Positions 1 to 9,286 of a stretch of 20,335 bases of DNA are shown one piece after another. Each line of letters opens with the position of its first letter. Position 1 is the first letter of the stretch. The notes under the pieces were generated by a model that was not told the DNA's origin, did no database searches, and worked only from the letters and a program-made list of their open reading frames with translations. This stretch comes from Kiritimatiellota bacterium (GTDB lineage Bacteria > Verrucomicrobiota > Lentisphaeria > Victivallales > JAADHT01): the NCBI GenBank assembly GCA_013151705.1, contig JAADHT010000059.1, forward strand, positions 1 to 20,335, in the 5' to 3' direction. The position numbers and the translations under genes were made by a program.

Positions 1-3000
1 CCGCTTGTGGGAATAATGTTCCTGATGGCGTCCCAGAGCGCGTTTTTCAGCCCCTCGTTCAACGCGTCGCTGCCGGAAATCTTTCCCGAGACCGAGATAT
101 CCCGCGCGAACGGAGCGGTCGGTCTCCTTTCATTCATCGCCGTAATCACCGGAGTCGGCCTGGGTGTTATGCTGAAAGGAGCGGCTGGCGATTCTCTGTG
201 GATTTGCGGAATTGTCTTGAGCTCCATTTCGGTAGTCGGCATCCTCACGGTCACCCAAGTTCCTTCGGGTAAAACTCCGGGCGAGAAAAAACTTTGGAAC
301 TGGAATCCGATCCCGGAGGCGTTGGAAGGTTTCCGCCTTCTTCGTTCCGATAAATCAGTGCTTATGGCGATACTCGGAGAATCCTATTTTCTCTCAATCG
401 GGACCGCGTTGCAGGCGCTGCTAATGATTTTCGCCAAGTACTCCCTGAATCTCACCCACGAGACCGACATCGGCATCGTCCAACTCGCTCCGGCCATCGG
501 CATAGGAATCGGATGCTATCTCGCCGGCAGGCTCTCCTCTGGAAAAGTCGAACTGGGAATGGTGCCGTTCGGCGCGCTGGGGCTGGCGGTTTTCATGTTC
601 ACCACACTCTACTTCACGGGTGATTCCGCGAATATCGCGGGTTGCGTCGTCTATCCCAACGTGATAGCGAGTCTCTTTCTGCTGGGTGTTTTCGGCGGAA
701 TTTTCGTGATCCCGCTACGGGCCTACCAGCAACGCTACGCCAAACCGGAGACGAGAGGGCTCCTGCTCGCCAACGCCAACCTAATATGCTTTTCGATGAT
801 GATGACTACCGGCTTGATCATGCTCGCGCTCACGGGTGGCGACAACTCAGCGGCAGCCGCCAATTCCAGCGGGTTCCTGCCGTTTCTGAAAGAGTGGTGT
901 CTGACACTTGATCCAGGTTCGATCTTTCTGATAATCTCCACCCTGACGCTGATCATCTCCATCGCGGCCCTCGCGATGCTGCCGGATTTGGCGTTTCGCT
1001 TCGCGGCGCTCGCGTTTCTGCAAATATCATACCGCATCGAAATAACCGGCAGGGAAAATATTCCGGAGGATGGACCGGCTCTGATACTCTCGAACCACGT
1101 ATCCTTCATAGACGGCCCGCTTATCTCGGCGACCTCCTCGCGCATAATAAGGTTTCTGATAATCGAGGAGTTCTACAACATACCGTTCGTCAAACGGATA
1201 TTCGACTGGCTAGGATTCATCAGCGTTCCGGAACCAAACCGGCCGAAAGGAGTGAAAACCGCCATCCGCAAGGTACGCGAAGCTTTATCCCACGGCGAGT
1301 TGGTCTGCCTGTTTCCTGAAGGCGGACTGACCCGAAACGGCATCATGGGCGAATTCAAAAAGGGCTACACGATGATGATCCCAAAAAACTGCGACGTCCC
1401 GATCATCCCGATACACATGAGCGGCGCATGGGGCAGCATATTCTCGCACTATTTCGGGTCAATCAAACTCCGAAAACCCCGCAAATACCCGTACCCGATA
1501 CGCATAACGATCGGATCTCCCCTCCCCTCGGACATACCGCCTGAAAAACTGCGCCAGGTGATATGCGAACTCGACGCCGAGGGAGCCATGCGACCGGAAC
1601 GAGGTGAAATGCCGCTGCACGCGAGATTCGCGAAACGCGCGAAACGCCACCCCTTCTCAAAAATCGTCCACAACGCCCCGAGCTCGAACGACGAGAAAAA
1701 AGGAGCCGACGAGGATGGTGTCGCGAACATCGCTCTTCTTATCCGCGCCCTGCTTCTCAGCCGCGGGATTCGCGCCCTGACATCCCAAAAACGAATGGGA
1801 ATACTGCTTCCAAACTCCACCGCCGTCGCCACTACGGTTCTCGCCGCGTTTTTCGCCGACAAAACGCCGGTGATTCTCAATTTCACGGTTTCAAAGGATA
1901 TAATGAAAAAAGCCGTAGCCAAAGGCGGAATGGATGTCATACTGACGAGTAAACTGTTCATCCACAAAGCGAAAATCGAAAAGCTGCCTCAAATGATATT
2001 TCTGGAGGACGTGGCGAAAAAAATTCCGGCATCCGCGAAATTCGCGGTCGCCACGACCGCGATTCTCGCGCCGTCGTGGTTGATCACCAGGATTTTCTCG
2101 CGGCAATCGCGGAAAGACGTCGACCGCGAAGCGGTTGTGATATTCTCCAGCGGTTCGAGCGGTGATCCCAAAGGCGTCGCGCTCTCGCACCACAATCTAA
2201 ACAGCAACGTCGCCGCCGTGACCGCGATAGCCGCATGGATTCCGAAAGAGGACACTATACTCGGAAACCTCCCGTTGTTCCACTCTTTTGGAATCACCAC
2301 GGGCTTCTGGCTTCCGATACTAACGGGAACCAAGGTGGTTTACATGGCGAATCCGCTAGATCTGCCGTTGACTGGAAAAACGGTACAGCGACACCGCATA
2401 AGGATAATGCTGGCTACGCCGACGTTTCTCCAGGCATACACCCGCAAATGCACGAAGGAGCAATTCGCATCCCTCAGACTGGTGGTCGCCGGAGCGGAAA
2501 AACTGCGTCCGAACATCAAAGAGGCGTTCAAGGAGCTGACGGGACTGGAAGTCGTCGAAGGCTACGGTTGCACTGAGCTATCCCCCGTAGCCTCCGTGAA
2601 CGTAACCAAAGACATAGAGGATCTCGGCACAAAAGCCGCCGTCGAAGGCAGCGTGGGGCCGGCACTGCCCGGAATAGCCGCGAAAATCGCGGATCCAGAC
2701 ACATTGAAGGAACTACCTGTCGGCGAGGAGGGACTTCTGCTAATCAAGGGGCCCAATGTGATGATGGGATACCTGAAGGGGGAAAATAAGAAATCCGAAA
2801 TCCGAAATCCGAAGCGGGAGGAAACGGAGAACCGGGGGAACGGAGAGGGAGAGAGGGGAATATCCAATATTGAATCTTCAATTTTCAATTCTCAATTGGA
2901 AGAGGGGAGAGACGGGGAGAAGAGGAAAATAGGGTTGGATCCCCACCGCCCCCGCGTCGGTGGAATCGGAGACGCGGAGACTGATACAGACTCGAACACC

Positions 3001-3504
3001 ACCGATCGATCTCCGTCTTCCATGTCCTCCCCAGTCCCTTCCCCCTCCCCGCGCGACGACGCGATAGACTGGGAATTGACCAACTCCGTCATCAAAGACG
3101 GTTGGTACAACACCGGGGATATGGCGAAGATGCGCGCCGACGGCTACATCTCGATAACGGGACGTCTCTCGCGCTTCAGTAAAATCGGAGGTGAGATGGT
3201 TCCACACGAATTCGTCGAGTCGGCAATATCCGCGATAATCGCGTCCGACACCCGAGGCCTGGCCGTATCCGGAGCTCCAGACCGGAAAAAAGGCGAGAAA
3301 CTGGTGGTCTTGACCACCCCTGAAATGAACATGGAGCCATCCGCGATTATCGCGCGACTCCGCGAGAATGGCGATATGCCGAATCTCTGGATCCCCAAAG
3401 CCGACGATTTCATAGCGGTCGACGAACTCCCGATGCTAGGTTCAGGCAAACTCGATCTGAAACGCCTGAAAGAGATGGTCGCGAAAGTCGTTGAGACGCG
3501 ATAA
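1..3504 (+). CDS. aas: MFS-PlsC-AMP ligase fusion: lysophospholipid transporter / acyltransferase / acyl-ACP synthetase (5' partial)
   Basis: The frame is open at base 1 and the first membrane helices are missing, so the gene starts upstream. Numbering is from the GTG at 7. Residues 1 to about 335 are an LplT-like MFS permease. About 340-530 is a PlsC-type acyltransferase with the HX4D motif (H364, D369) and FPEGG at 436-440. About 555-1160 is an AMP-forming ligase with P-loop FSSGSSGDPKG (713-723), GYGCTE (852-857), WYNTGD (1033-1038) and catalytic K1148 in GSGKLD. Known role of the family: flip lysophospholipid inward and re-acylate it at the inner membrane using acyl-ACP made by the ligase domain. 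All visible catalytic residues are intact. Odd point: about 95 low-complexity codons (926-1020) are inserted between MMGYLKG and the WYNTGD motif, a place where relatives run on directly. The gene ends with TAA, 251 bases before the kinase gene. Confidence 0.9.
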   Translation, partial: PLVGIMFLMASQSAFFSPSFNASLPEIFPETEISRANGAVGLLSFIAVITGVGLGVMLKGAAGDSLWICGIVLSSISVVGILTVTQVPSGKTPGEKKLWNWNPIPEALEGFRLLRSDKSVLMAILGESYFLSIGTALQALLMIFAKYSLNLTHETDIGIVQLAPAIGIGIGCYLAGRLSSGKVELGMVPFGALGLAVFMFTTLYFTGDSANIAGCVVYPNVIASLFLLGVFGGIFVIPLRAYQQRYAKPETRGLLLANANLICFSMMMTTGLIMLALTGGDNSAAAANSSGFLPFLKEWCLTLDPGSIFLIISTLTLIISIAALAMLPDLAFRFAALAFLQISYRIEITGRENIPEDGPALILSNHVSFIDGPLISATSSRIIRFLIIEEFYNIPFVKRIFDWLGFISVPEPNRPKGVKTAIRKVREALSHGELVCLFPEGGLTRNGIMGEFKKGYTMMIPKNCDVPIIPIHMSGAWGSIFSHYFGSIKLRKPRKYPYPIRITIGSPLPSDIPPEKLRQVICELDAEGAMRPERGEMPLHARFAKRAKRHPFSKIVHNAPSSNDEKKGADEDGVANIALLIRALLLSRGIRALTSQKRMGILLPNSTAVATTVLAAFFADKTPVILNFTVSKDIMKKAVAKGGMDVILTSKLFIHKAKIEKLPQMIFLEDVAKKIPASAKFAVATTAILAPSWLITRIFSRQSRKDVDREAVVIFSSGSSGDPKGVALSHHNLNSNVAAVTAIAAWIPKEDTILGNLPLFHSFGITTGFWLPILTGTKVVYMANPLDLPLTGKTVQRHRIRIMLATPTFLQAYTRKCTKEQFASLRLVVAGAEKLRPNIKEAFKELTGLEVVEGYGCTELSPVASVNVTKDIEDLGTKAAVEGSVGPALPGIAAKIADPDTLKELPVGEEGLLLIKGPNVMMGYLKGENKKSEIRNPKREETENRGNGEGERGISNIESSIFNSQLEEGRDGEKRKIGLDPHRPRVGGIGDAETDTDSNTTDRSPSSMSSPVPSPSPRDDAIDWELTNSVIKDGWYNTGDMAKMRADGYISITGRLSRFSKIGGEMVPHEFVESAISAIIASDTRGLAVSGAPDRKKGEKLVVLTTPEMNMEPSAIIARLRENGDMPNLWIPKADDFIAVDELPMLGSGKLDLKRLKEMVAKVVETR
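2782..3066 (+). repeat. In-frame repeat-rich insertion inside aas
   Basis: This 285-base block (95 codons, no stops) interrupts the ligase domain. It contains AAATCCG three times in tandem at 2791-2811, a purine-rich run to about 2858, a block of degenerate 7-bp units at 2859-2899 (on the minus strand AATTGAG, AATTGAA, AATTGAA, GATTCAA, TATTGGA), another purine run at about 2898-2931, and a pyrimidine run at 3025-3050. The composition resembles intergenic repeats rather than coding sequence. The flanking protein, MMGYLKG and then ELTNSVIKDGWYNTGD, reads as normal family sequence if the block is removed. Confidence 0.8.
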
Positions 3505-3530
3505 GATTGCCCACCACTCCCTGAAACACC

Positions 3531-3605
3531 GCCCCATGGAGCAATCGCGGACGCTCAAGGACGCCTTGGACACACCGGTTCGTCCGCGACTGCCCCATGT
3601 GGGGC
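3531..3605. repeat. Long imperfect inverted repeat between aas and the kinase gene
   Basis: Arm 3531-3553 and arm 3581-3605 are reverse complements apart from two substitutions and a 2-base bulge. The shared core is TCGCGGACG and the outer ends are GCCCC/GGGGC. The loop holds a small stem, CAAGG-ACG-CCTTG (3556-3568). It starts 27 bases after the aas stop codon. There is no T tract, so a classic intrinsic terminator is not supported. A REP-like dispersed element or RNA-stabilising hairpin fits better. Confidence 0.6.
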
Positions 3606-3672
3606 CGCGCTCTCCAGCTTCCAAATCCGCCACAATCGCCTCGCTGGTGAATCATAAAAACTCCGCCGGGAC

Positions 3673-3700
3673 TTGATTTCACAGAGCTTCAATGTATATT
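3673..3700 (+). promoter_or_regulatory. Candidate sigma-70-type promoter for the kinase-cyclase operon
   Basis: TTGATT (3673-3678) and TATATT (3695-3700) are separated by 16 bases, and lie about 55 bases upstream of the ATG at 3756. This AT-rich patch stands out from the GC-rich inverted repeat before it. The match is by eye only. No operator was recognised. Confidence 0.35.
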
Positions 3701-3755
3701 TGTTGTTCGAAACGGGATCAGGGCAACCTTCTAAACCCAACGGGAAACATTAAAG

Positions 3756-6700
3756 ATGATGATCGGCAAACTCCAGATACTTCTTTCAACCCTGCTTATC
3801 GCGGTAAAACTGTCAATTCCCTTGTCCGCGGAATCAGCGGTTTGGGCCGGCAAGCCGTCCCCCTCCCCTCCCTCCCCTTCAGCCGAATTGAAATTGACGG
3901 ACGAGGAGCGAGTCTGGCTGAAATCGCATCCAGTGCTCCGCGTCCACAACGAGATGGAATGGCCGCCGTTCAACTTTTTCGAGAACGGCAAGCCGAAAGG
4001 ACTTTCGATAGACTACATGAATCTTCTGGCCAAGCGTCTGGGCGTTGAAGTAGAATACGTCACGGGACCGACTTGGAACGAGTTTCTTGGGATGATCCGC
4101 CGCAAAAAGCTCGATGTGATCCTCAACATAGTGAAAACCCCCGACCGCGAGAAATACATTTTCTTCACGGAGCCGTACGCTCAAAACCCGAACACCATCA
4201 TATCACAAAAATCCGCTACGTTCAAAACGATCGAACAACTAAACGGCCACGTCGTCGCCTTCCCAAAGGGCTTCTTCTACGAGGAGGTGCTGAAAAAGAG
4301 TTATCCATCCATAAAACGGCTGCCGTTGAGAAATTTGTCCGAATGCCTGACGGCGGTGGCCGTCGGACGGGCGGACGCCGCTTTGGGCGAGATGATAGCG
4401 GTACAGTACCTTATCAGGAAAAACATGCTGTCGAACCTGAAAATAAGCGGTTCGCTGGATGTGGGGAATCCCGATCTGAAAAACCTCCGGATCGGCATCA
4501 GGAAGGATTGGCCGATATTCCTATCCATTCTAAAAAAAGCTATGGCAACCGTCTCCATCCGCAAAATGTCGGCTTTGCGGCAATCTTGGATGGATGCCGG
4601 TAAAAGTTCCCGCGGAACGGAGATCAAATTGACCGACAGCGAACTGCAATGGCTCTCGCGCCACCATACCGTGAAATTCACCGGCGATCCCGAATGGCTT
4701 CCGCAGGAGGCGTTCACCGAAGACGGGCAGTACATAGGAATGGTGGCGGACTACCTTATCCTAATCGAGCGAATGATACCTCTGAAATTCGAGCGCGTTC
4801 CGGTCAAGAGCTGGGAGGATGCCGTGAATCTGGCCGAAACCCGGAAAGTCGACGTCCTTTCTGAAACCACCGGCAACGGCGAACGGAAGAAGTATTTGAC
4901 ATTCACCAATCCCTATCTGGATTCCCCCGTCGTCATCATGGTGAGAAGCGACGAGACACCGATAACATCCGGAAGCGAGTTGCGAAACAAGGAGGTGATA
5001 TTGGTCCGCGACTACGGATATGTGGAAGACGTTCTCAAGCTTTATCCGAACATCAAGCCGATCTACGTGAACACTGTGAAGGATGGATTGTGCCTCCTCT
5101 CATCAGGAAAGCACGACGCCATGGCCGTGACCCGCTCCACAGGCAACTACGCTTTGATGGAGGAGGACATAGAGAACCTCGACATCACACTCACCACGTC
5201 GATAAGCATCAAGGTGGGTCTTGGAATCCGCAAGGATTGGCCGGAGCTTGTGTCGATACTCAACAAATGCTTCGCGAACGTGACCGCCCAGGAGGCGCAG
5301 TCGGTCAGCGACAAATGGATTTCCAAAATCGTCTCCGGGACCAAGGTCATCGAACAGCCAACTCAAAGCATAATATACACACTCGGGATAATCGTCGGAT
5401 CGATGCTTCTCCTATTCCTCATCACATGGTTGCTGATCCACCTTTTCGGAGACCGTCTCTCTGAAAACCTGCAAAACTCCAGCGTGAAACTGGTCGGAAT
5501 CATCGGGATGTCGATTTTCCTCGCCGCTATCATAATCGGCGCTACGTTGGGTCTGCGCGACATAGAAAGGCGGGCAAGGGTGAACATGGGCAGGATTTTG
5601 AAAGCGGTGGCGGAAACGACGAACGACGCTTTGAACGAGTGGATAAGATCGGAGGAGGAGGGCATAGAGCATTTAGCGGAACAAAAAAATCTCGTGTCAG
5701 CCGTGATCAAACTCCTAGCGACGTCCAGAAACCGCTCGACCCCGCTTGACTCCAAAACACTCGATGAAATTCGCCGGATATTCAAAACGAGGCGCACGAA
5801 ATCCGTAAACATCGGATTTTTCATCATCGCCCCCGACCGCTTGAACATAGCCTCCATGCGCGACGCCGACATCGGCGAGAAAAACATCATATTCCGTCTC
5901 CGTCCCGATTTGCTGGAAAAAGCCTTCAGCGGCAAAACAGTGTTGGTTCCCCCCATCTGGCGGAACGCGCCCCCGAAAGACAAAAAAAGCGAACTGAAGA
6001 AACGCGCGGCCAGTATGTTCCTGGCAACCCCGATCAAAAACGACACCGGAAAAGTAATCGCCGTCTTGACCCTGCGCTACAATCCCGAAAAGAAATTCTC
6101 ACGCATTTTCCACTCGGGACGCATCGGGGAAACGGGAGAGACCTACGCATTCGACGAATCCGCGCGAATGCTTTCCTCGACCCGCTTCCCGAAGGAGCTC
6201 AAACGTCTTGGACTACTCAAGGACGACCAATCGAGTATTCTCAACGTCAGAATCACGAATCCCGGAGTGAACCTTCTGGAAGAACCGGGAAAAGCCATTC
6301 CTCTGGATAAAAGGTCTCCAACACTGGCGGTCGCTCAAGCCATAAAAGACCATTCGGGCATTGATATTGCCGGATACCGCGACTACCGGGGAGTCAAGGT
6401 GCTTGGACGATGGCTGTGGAACGACAAATACAAAATGGGACTGGTTAGCGAAATAGACGAGTCGGAGGTGCTAGATCCATACTACGCCGACCGCTCGATC
6501 ATATTGAGCATTCTCACCGTCGCCGTGGTGCTGGCTTTCATACTCGTGGCCTTCTTATTGTGGAGCGGGGGACGAGCGAAGAGAAATCTGCGGAAAGCGC
6601 GCGACGAATGGGAAGCGATCGCCGAGAAACGGACGGAGGAGCTGGTGGAAGCGGAACGCCAAAGCAGACTGCTGCTCGAATCCGCCGGAGAAGGTATTTT

Positions 6701-7370
6701 CGGTGTGGATCGCGAAGGAAAGGTGACTTTCGTCAATCCCACCGCCCTCGAAATGCTGCAATACCCCGCCGATGAGCTGATCGGCCATGGCATCCATGAG
6801 AAGATACACCACTCGCACGCGGATGGCGAAAAATACGACATCAACGATTGCCCGATGTGCGAGTCATACACGAAAGGAATACGCAAAACAGTTGACGACG
6901 AGGTTCTCTGGCGCAAAGACGGCACCGCTTTCCACACACATTGCGTCAGCACGCCGATGGAGTCGGAAAAAGGAGTGGTTCTGGGAGCGGTCATAACCTT
7001 CAGCGACATCACCGAGCAAAAAAAAGCGAAGGAGATCCTTTCGAAAGCGAAGGAGACCGCCGAAGCCGCGACCAAGGCCAAAAGCGACTTTCTGGCGAAT
7101 ATGAGCCACGAAATCAGAACCCCGATGAACGCCATAATAGGAATGAACCACCTGCTTCAAAAAACGGATCTCGACGAAAAACAGTCGAACTATGTTTTGA
7201 AAACGGACCGGGCCGCCCACAACCTTCTCGGAATAATAAAATTCTGGACTTCTCCAAGATCGAGGCCGGAAAGCTGGATATCGAAAATGTCGAGTTCAAT
7301 CTGGAGGAGGTGTTGGACAACCTGGCCAACCTCACGAGCGACAACGCCCAGAAAAAAGGTCTGGAGTTGA
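3756..7370 (+). CDS. BvgS/EvgS-like hybrid sensor kinase, N-terminal part (frameshifted)
   Basis: Membrane sensor half of a giant hybrid kinase. Visible in order: signal peptide (1 to about 25); short PS-rich linker (33-42); solute-binding family 3 domain (about 56-282); a second such domain (about 300-525); helices about 539-563 and 579-600; a periplasmic Cache-type domain (about 605-910, with GETGETYAFDES and YRDYRGVKVLGRW); helix about 914-936; a coiled coil; a PAS domain (about 971-1088) with HHSHADG and CPMC; and a HisKA H-box with phospho-acceptor H1118 in MSHEIRTPMN. Topology is consistent: VFT and Cache domains outside, PAS and kinase inside. After I1161 the frame is lost. The final 43 residues are out-of-frame translation, and the real continuation lies in the -1 frame from 7241. 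ATGs at 3756 and 3759 are both possible; neither has a strong SD. Amino acids or similar small solutes are the likely ligands by family, but the specificity is unknown. Confidence 0.88.
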   Translation: MMIGKLQILLSTLLIAVKLSIPLSAESAVWAGKPSPSPPSPSAELKLTDEERVWLKSHPVLRVHNEMEWPPFNFFENGKPKGLSIDYMNLLAKRLGVEVEYVTGPTWNEFLGMIRRKKLDVILNIVKTPDREKYIFFTEPYAQNPNTIISQKSATFKTIEQLNGHVVAFPKGFFYEEVLKKSYPSIKRLPLRNLSECLTAVAVGRADAALGEMIAVQYLIRKNMLSNLKISGSLDVGNPDLKNLRIGIRKDWPIFLSILKKAMATVSIRKMSALRQSWMDAGKSSRGTEIKLTDSELQWLSRHHTVKFTGDPEWLPQEAFTEDGQYIGMVADYLILIERMIPLKFERVPVKSWEDAVNLAETRKVDVLSETTGNGERKKYLTFTNPYLDSPVVIMVRSDETPITSGSELRNKEVILVRDYGYVEDVLKLYPNIKPIYVNTVKDGLCLLSSGKHDAMAVTRSTGNYALMEEDIENLDITLTTSISIKVGLGIRKDWPELVSILNKCFANVTAQEAQSVSDKWISKIVSGTKVIEQPTQSIIYTLGIIVGSMLLLFLITWLLIHLFGDRLSENLQNSSVKLVGIIGMSIFLAAIIIGATLGLRDIERRARVNMGRILKAVAETTNDALNEWIRSEEEGIEHLAEQKNLVSAVIKLLATSRNRSTPLDSKTLDEIRRIFKTRRTKSVNIGFFIIAPDRLNIASMRDADIGEKNIIFRLRPDLLEKAFSGKTVLVPPIWRNAPPKDKKSELKKRAASMFLATPIKNDTGKVIAVLTLRYNPEKKFSRIFHSGRIGETGETYAFDESARMLSSTRFPKELKRLGLLKDDQSSILNVRITNPGVNLLEEPGKAIPLDKRSPTLAVAQAIKDHSGIDIAGYRDYRGVKVLGRWLWNDKYKMGLVSEIDESEVLDPYYADRSIILSILTVAVVLAFILVAFLLWSGGRAKRNLRKARDEWEAIAEKRTEELVEAERQSRLLLESAGEGIFGVDREGKVTFVNPTALEMLQYPADELIGHGIHEKIHHSHADGEKYDINDCPMCESYTKGIRKTVDDEVLWRKDGTAFHTHCVSTPMESEKGVVLGAVITFSDITEQKKAKEILSKAKETAEAATKAKSDFLANMSHEIRTPMNAIIGMNHLLQKTDLDEKQSNYVLKTDRAAHNLLGIIKFWTSPRSRPESWISKMSSSIWRRCWTTWPTSRATTPRKKVWS

Positions 7371-9286
7371 TTTTCAACGTCATTCAGGACGTGCCTTGCG
7401 AACTTGTCGGCGATCCGCTCAGACTTGGACAAGTCCTACTCAACTTCGTGAGCAACGCCATCAAATTCACGGAGAAAGGCGAAATCATAATCTCGGTCGA
7501 ATTGCGGGAGAAAACGAAAAACGAGGCGAGATTGCTCTTCTCCGTGAAAGACAGTGGAATCGGTTTGACGGAGGAGCAGCGCAAAAAACTGTTTCAGTCA
7601 TTCTCACAGGCCGACACCACAACAACCAGAAAATTCGGCGGCACCGGACTCGGTCTGGCCATCTCGAAAAAACTCGTCGCTCTCATGGGCGGCGACGTCA
7701 GGGTGAAAAGCGAATATGGGAAAGGCTCGGAGTTCTTTTTCGACGTGAGATGCGGAATACAGGCCGGCGACAAAAAGAGCTACTCGTTGCTGGCCGGCGA
7801 CCTGAAGGGAACAAAGGTCTTGATCGTCGATGACAACGAGGCCGCGAGAGAGGTGCTCCAAAGCTACGTCGAGGATTTTCAATTTGAAGTCGGCGCGGTC
7901 GCGTCGGGCGAGGAAGCGCTAAAGAAAATAGAGGAAGTCCTCCAAACCGATCAAAAACCATACGATTTAGTCTTGATGGACTGGAAAATGCCGGGAATGG
8001 ATGGTCTTGAAACGGCAAAGGTAATTAAAACAAAAAAGTTCATGTCCAAAATTCCGCAGATAATAATGGTGACGAACTACGGCCGCGAGGAGGTGATGGC
8101 CCGCGCCGAGGAAATCGGAATTGACGCGTTCCTCATCAAACCAGTCGGGCAATCAATGCTGCTTGACACCATAATGAGCACGTTCGGCAGATTCGCTGAA
8201 ACCGCGTTGAAACGGACTCCGTCGAAGAAAAAAGTGACGAAAACATCATTCGCGGGCACCAGGATTCTGCTTGTGGAGGACAACGACATCAACCAGGAAG
8301 TCGCCATCGGCCTTCTGGAGGACGCCGAGGTGGAAGTTGATGTGGTCAACAACGGACAGGAGTCCGTCGACGCGCTGAAAAACAAAGGCGAAACCTTCTA
8401 CGACATAGTGTTGATGGACCTTCAAATGCCGATTATGGATGGATACACCGCGACGACCAAGATACGAAACACCTTGGGATTCTCGAAGTTGCCGATCCTG
8501 GCGATGTCCGCCGACGCGATGATGGGAGTGCGCGAACGTTGTCTGGATGTCGGGATGAACGATTATCTGACGAAGCCGATAGACCCTCAAGTGCTATTCG
8601 GAGCGTTGCGCGAATGGTTGGAAATCGAAGGTGGCGAAGCAGACTCAAAAGAGCCGCGCCCACCTTCCCTTTCCCCTGAAACCATAAACATCGAAGGTTT
8701 GGACGTGAAGTCCGGCGTAGCCAGAGTCGGAGGAAACTTGAATATCTACGTGAACATACTTCGAAAATTCACAGCGAACCATGCGAACGTCGCGGAAGAG
8801 ATCAAACGGGCGATGGGCGACAGCGACTGGGATACCGCCGAACGAACGGCGCACACGATGAAGGGAGTAGCTGGCAACATAGGAGCGAATCAAGTGTTCA
8901 AATGCGCCGTCGAACTCGACGCGCTGTTGACAAGGGCGGTGAAACAAACGAAGGACGGCGGCGGAATGCCGTTCCAGGAGGAGAAAATAAACGCCATCTT
9001 GGACGAGTTGGCGAAACTGACCGCGGACCTGATCGAGAACATCGAGAAATCGCCTATTCTCGCCGACGAGAGGGATGCCCCCCCGCGACAAGACGCTGAT
9101 CCCGCGAAACTAGCGGAGTTGACCGCGAAACTAGCGGAACTCCTGGAGGACAACGATTCGGAAGCGCGGGCGGTGGTAGAGGAGATTATGAAACTGTCGG
9201 ATGATCCCAAACTGAGCGAAATCGCCGAATTGGTCTCCGACTACGACTTCGACGAGGCATTGAAATTATTAGGAATTGAAAATTAG
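7241..9286 (+). CDS. BvgS/EvgS-like hybrid sensor kinase, C-terminal part: HATPase-REC-REC-HPt (frameshifted)
   Basis: Continues the preceding kinase in the -1 frame, starting at ILDFSKIEAGK, the conserved end of HisKA. It has no start codon or RBS of its own at this point, so it is a fragment rather than a separate gene. Domains: HATPase_c with N box (NFVSNAIKFTEKG), G1 (DSGIGL), F box and G2 (GGTGLGLAISKK); receiver 1 with phospho-acceptor Asp at 7979-7981 (LMDWKMPGMDG); receiver 2 with Asp at 8417-8419 (LMDLQMPIMDG); HPt with His at 8852-8854 (AHTMKGVAGNIGA). The tail is the helical segment often found after HPt domains, ending DFDEALKLL. It includes a 21-base direct duplication (9102-9117 and 9123-9138, coding AKLAEL twice). 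A pyrimidine-rich linker (8658-8677) separates receiver 2 from HPt. All phospho-transfer residues are intact. The last residues and the stop are encoded by 7-bp repeats. Confidence 0.88.
   Translation: MLDFSKIEAGKLDIENVEFNLEEVLDNLANLTSDNAQKKGLELIFNVIQDVPCELVGDPLRLGQVLLNFVSNAIKFTEKGEIIISVELREKTKNEARLLFSVKDSGIGLTEEQRKKLFQSFSQADTTTTRKFGGTGLGLAISKKLVALMGGDVRVKSEYGKGSEFFFDVRCGIQAGDKKSYSLLAGDLKGTKVLIVDDNEAAREVLQSYVEDFQFEVGAVASGEEALKKIEEVLQTDQKPYDLVLMDWKMPGMDGLETAKVIKTKKFMSKIPQIIMVTNYGREEVMARAEEIGIDAFLIKPVGQSMLLDTIMSTFGRFAETALKRTPSKKKVTKTSFAGTRILLVEDNDINQEVAIGLLEDAEVEVDVVNNGQESVDALKNKGETFYDIVLMDLQMPIMDGYTATTKIRNTLGFSKLPILAMSADAMMGVRERCLDVGMNDYLTKPIDPQVLFGALREWLEIEGGEADSKEPRPPSLSPETINIEGLDVKSGVARVGGNLNIYVNILRKFTANHANVAEEIKRAMGDSDWDTAERTAHTMKGVAGNIGANQVFKCAVELDALLTRAVKQTKDGGGMPFQEEKINAILDELAKLTADLIENIEKSPILADERDAPPRQDADPAKLAELTAKLAELLEDNDSEARAVVEEIMKLSDDPKLSEIAELVSDYDFDEALKLLGIEN

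Noticed and set aside
1449..1967. 172-codon antisense frame inside aas
   Set aside because: It lies fully opposite conserved PlsC/ligase coding sequence, has no recognisable protein features and is explained by the codon bias of the sense gene.
6941..7240. Upstream extension of the kinase C-terminal frame as a separate gene start
   Set aside because: The sense frame encodes conserved PAS and H-box sequence across this stretch; the other frame gives low-complexity Arg/Asp-rich nonsense and becomes kinase-like only at 7241.
7233..7244. Programmed -1 ribosomal frameshift
   Set aside because: Only a run of four A residues is present, not an X-XXY-YYZ heptamer, and no downstream pseudoknot or SD stimulator was recognised. 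A -1 slip would also leave the protein one residue short of the consensus.
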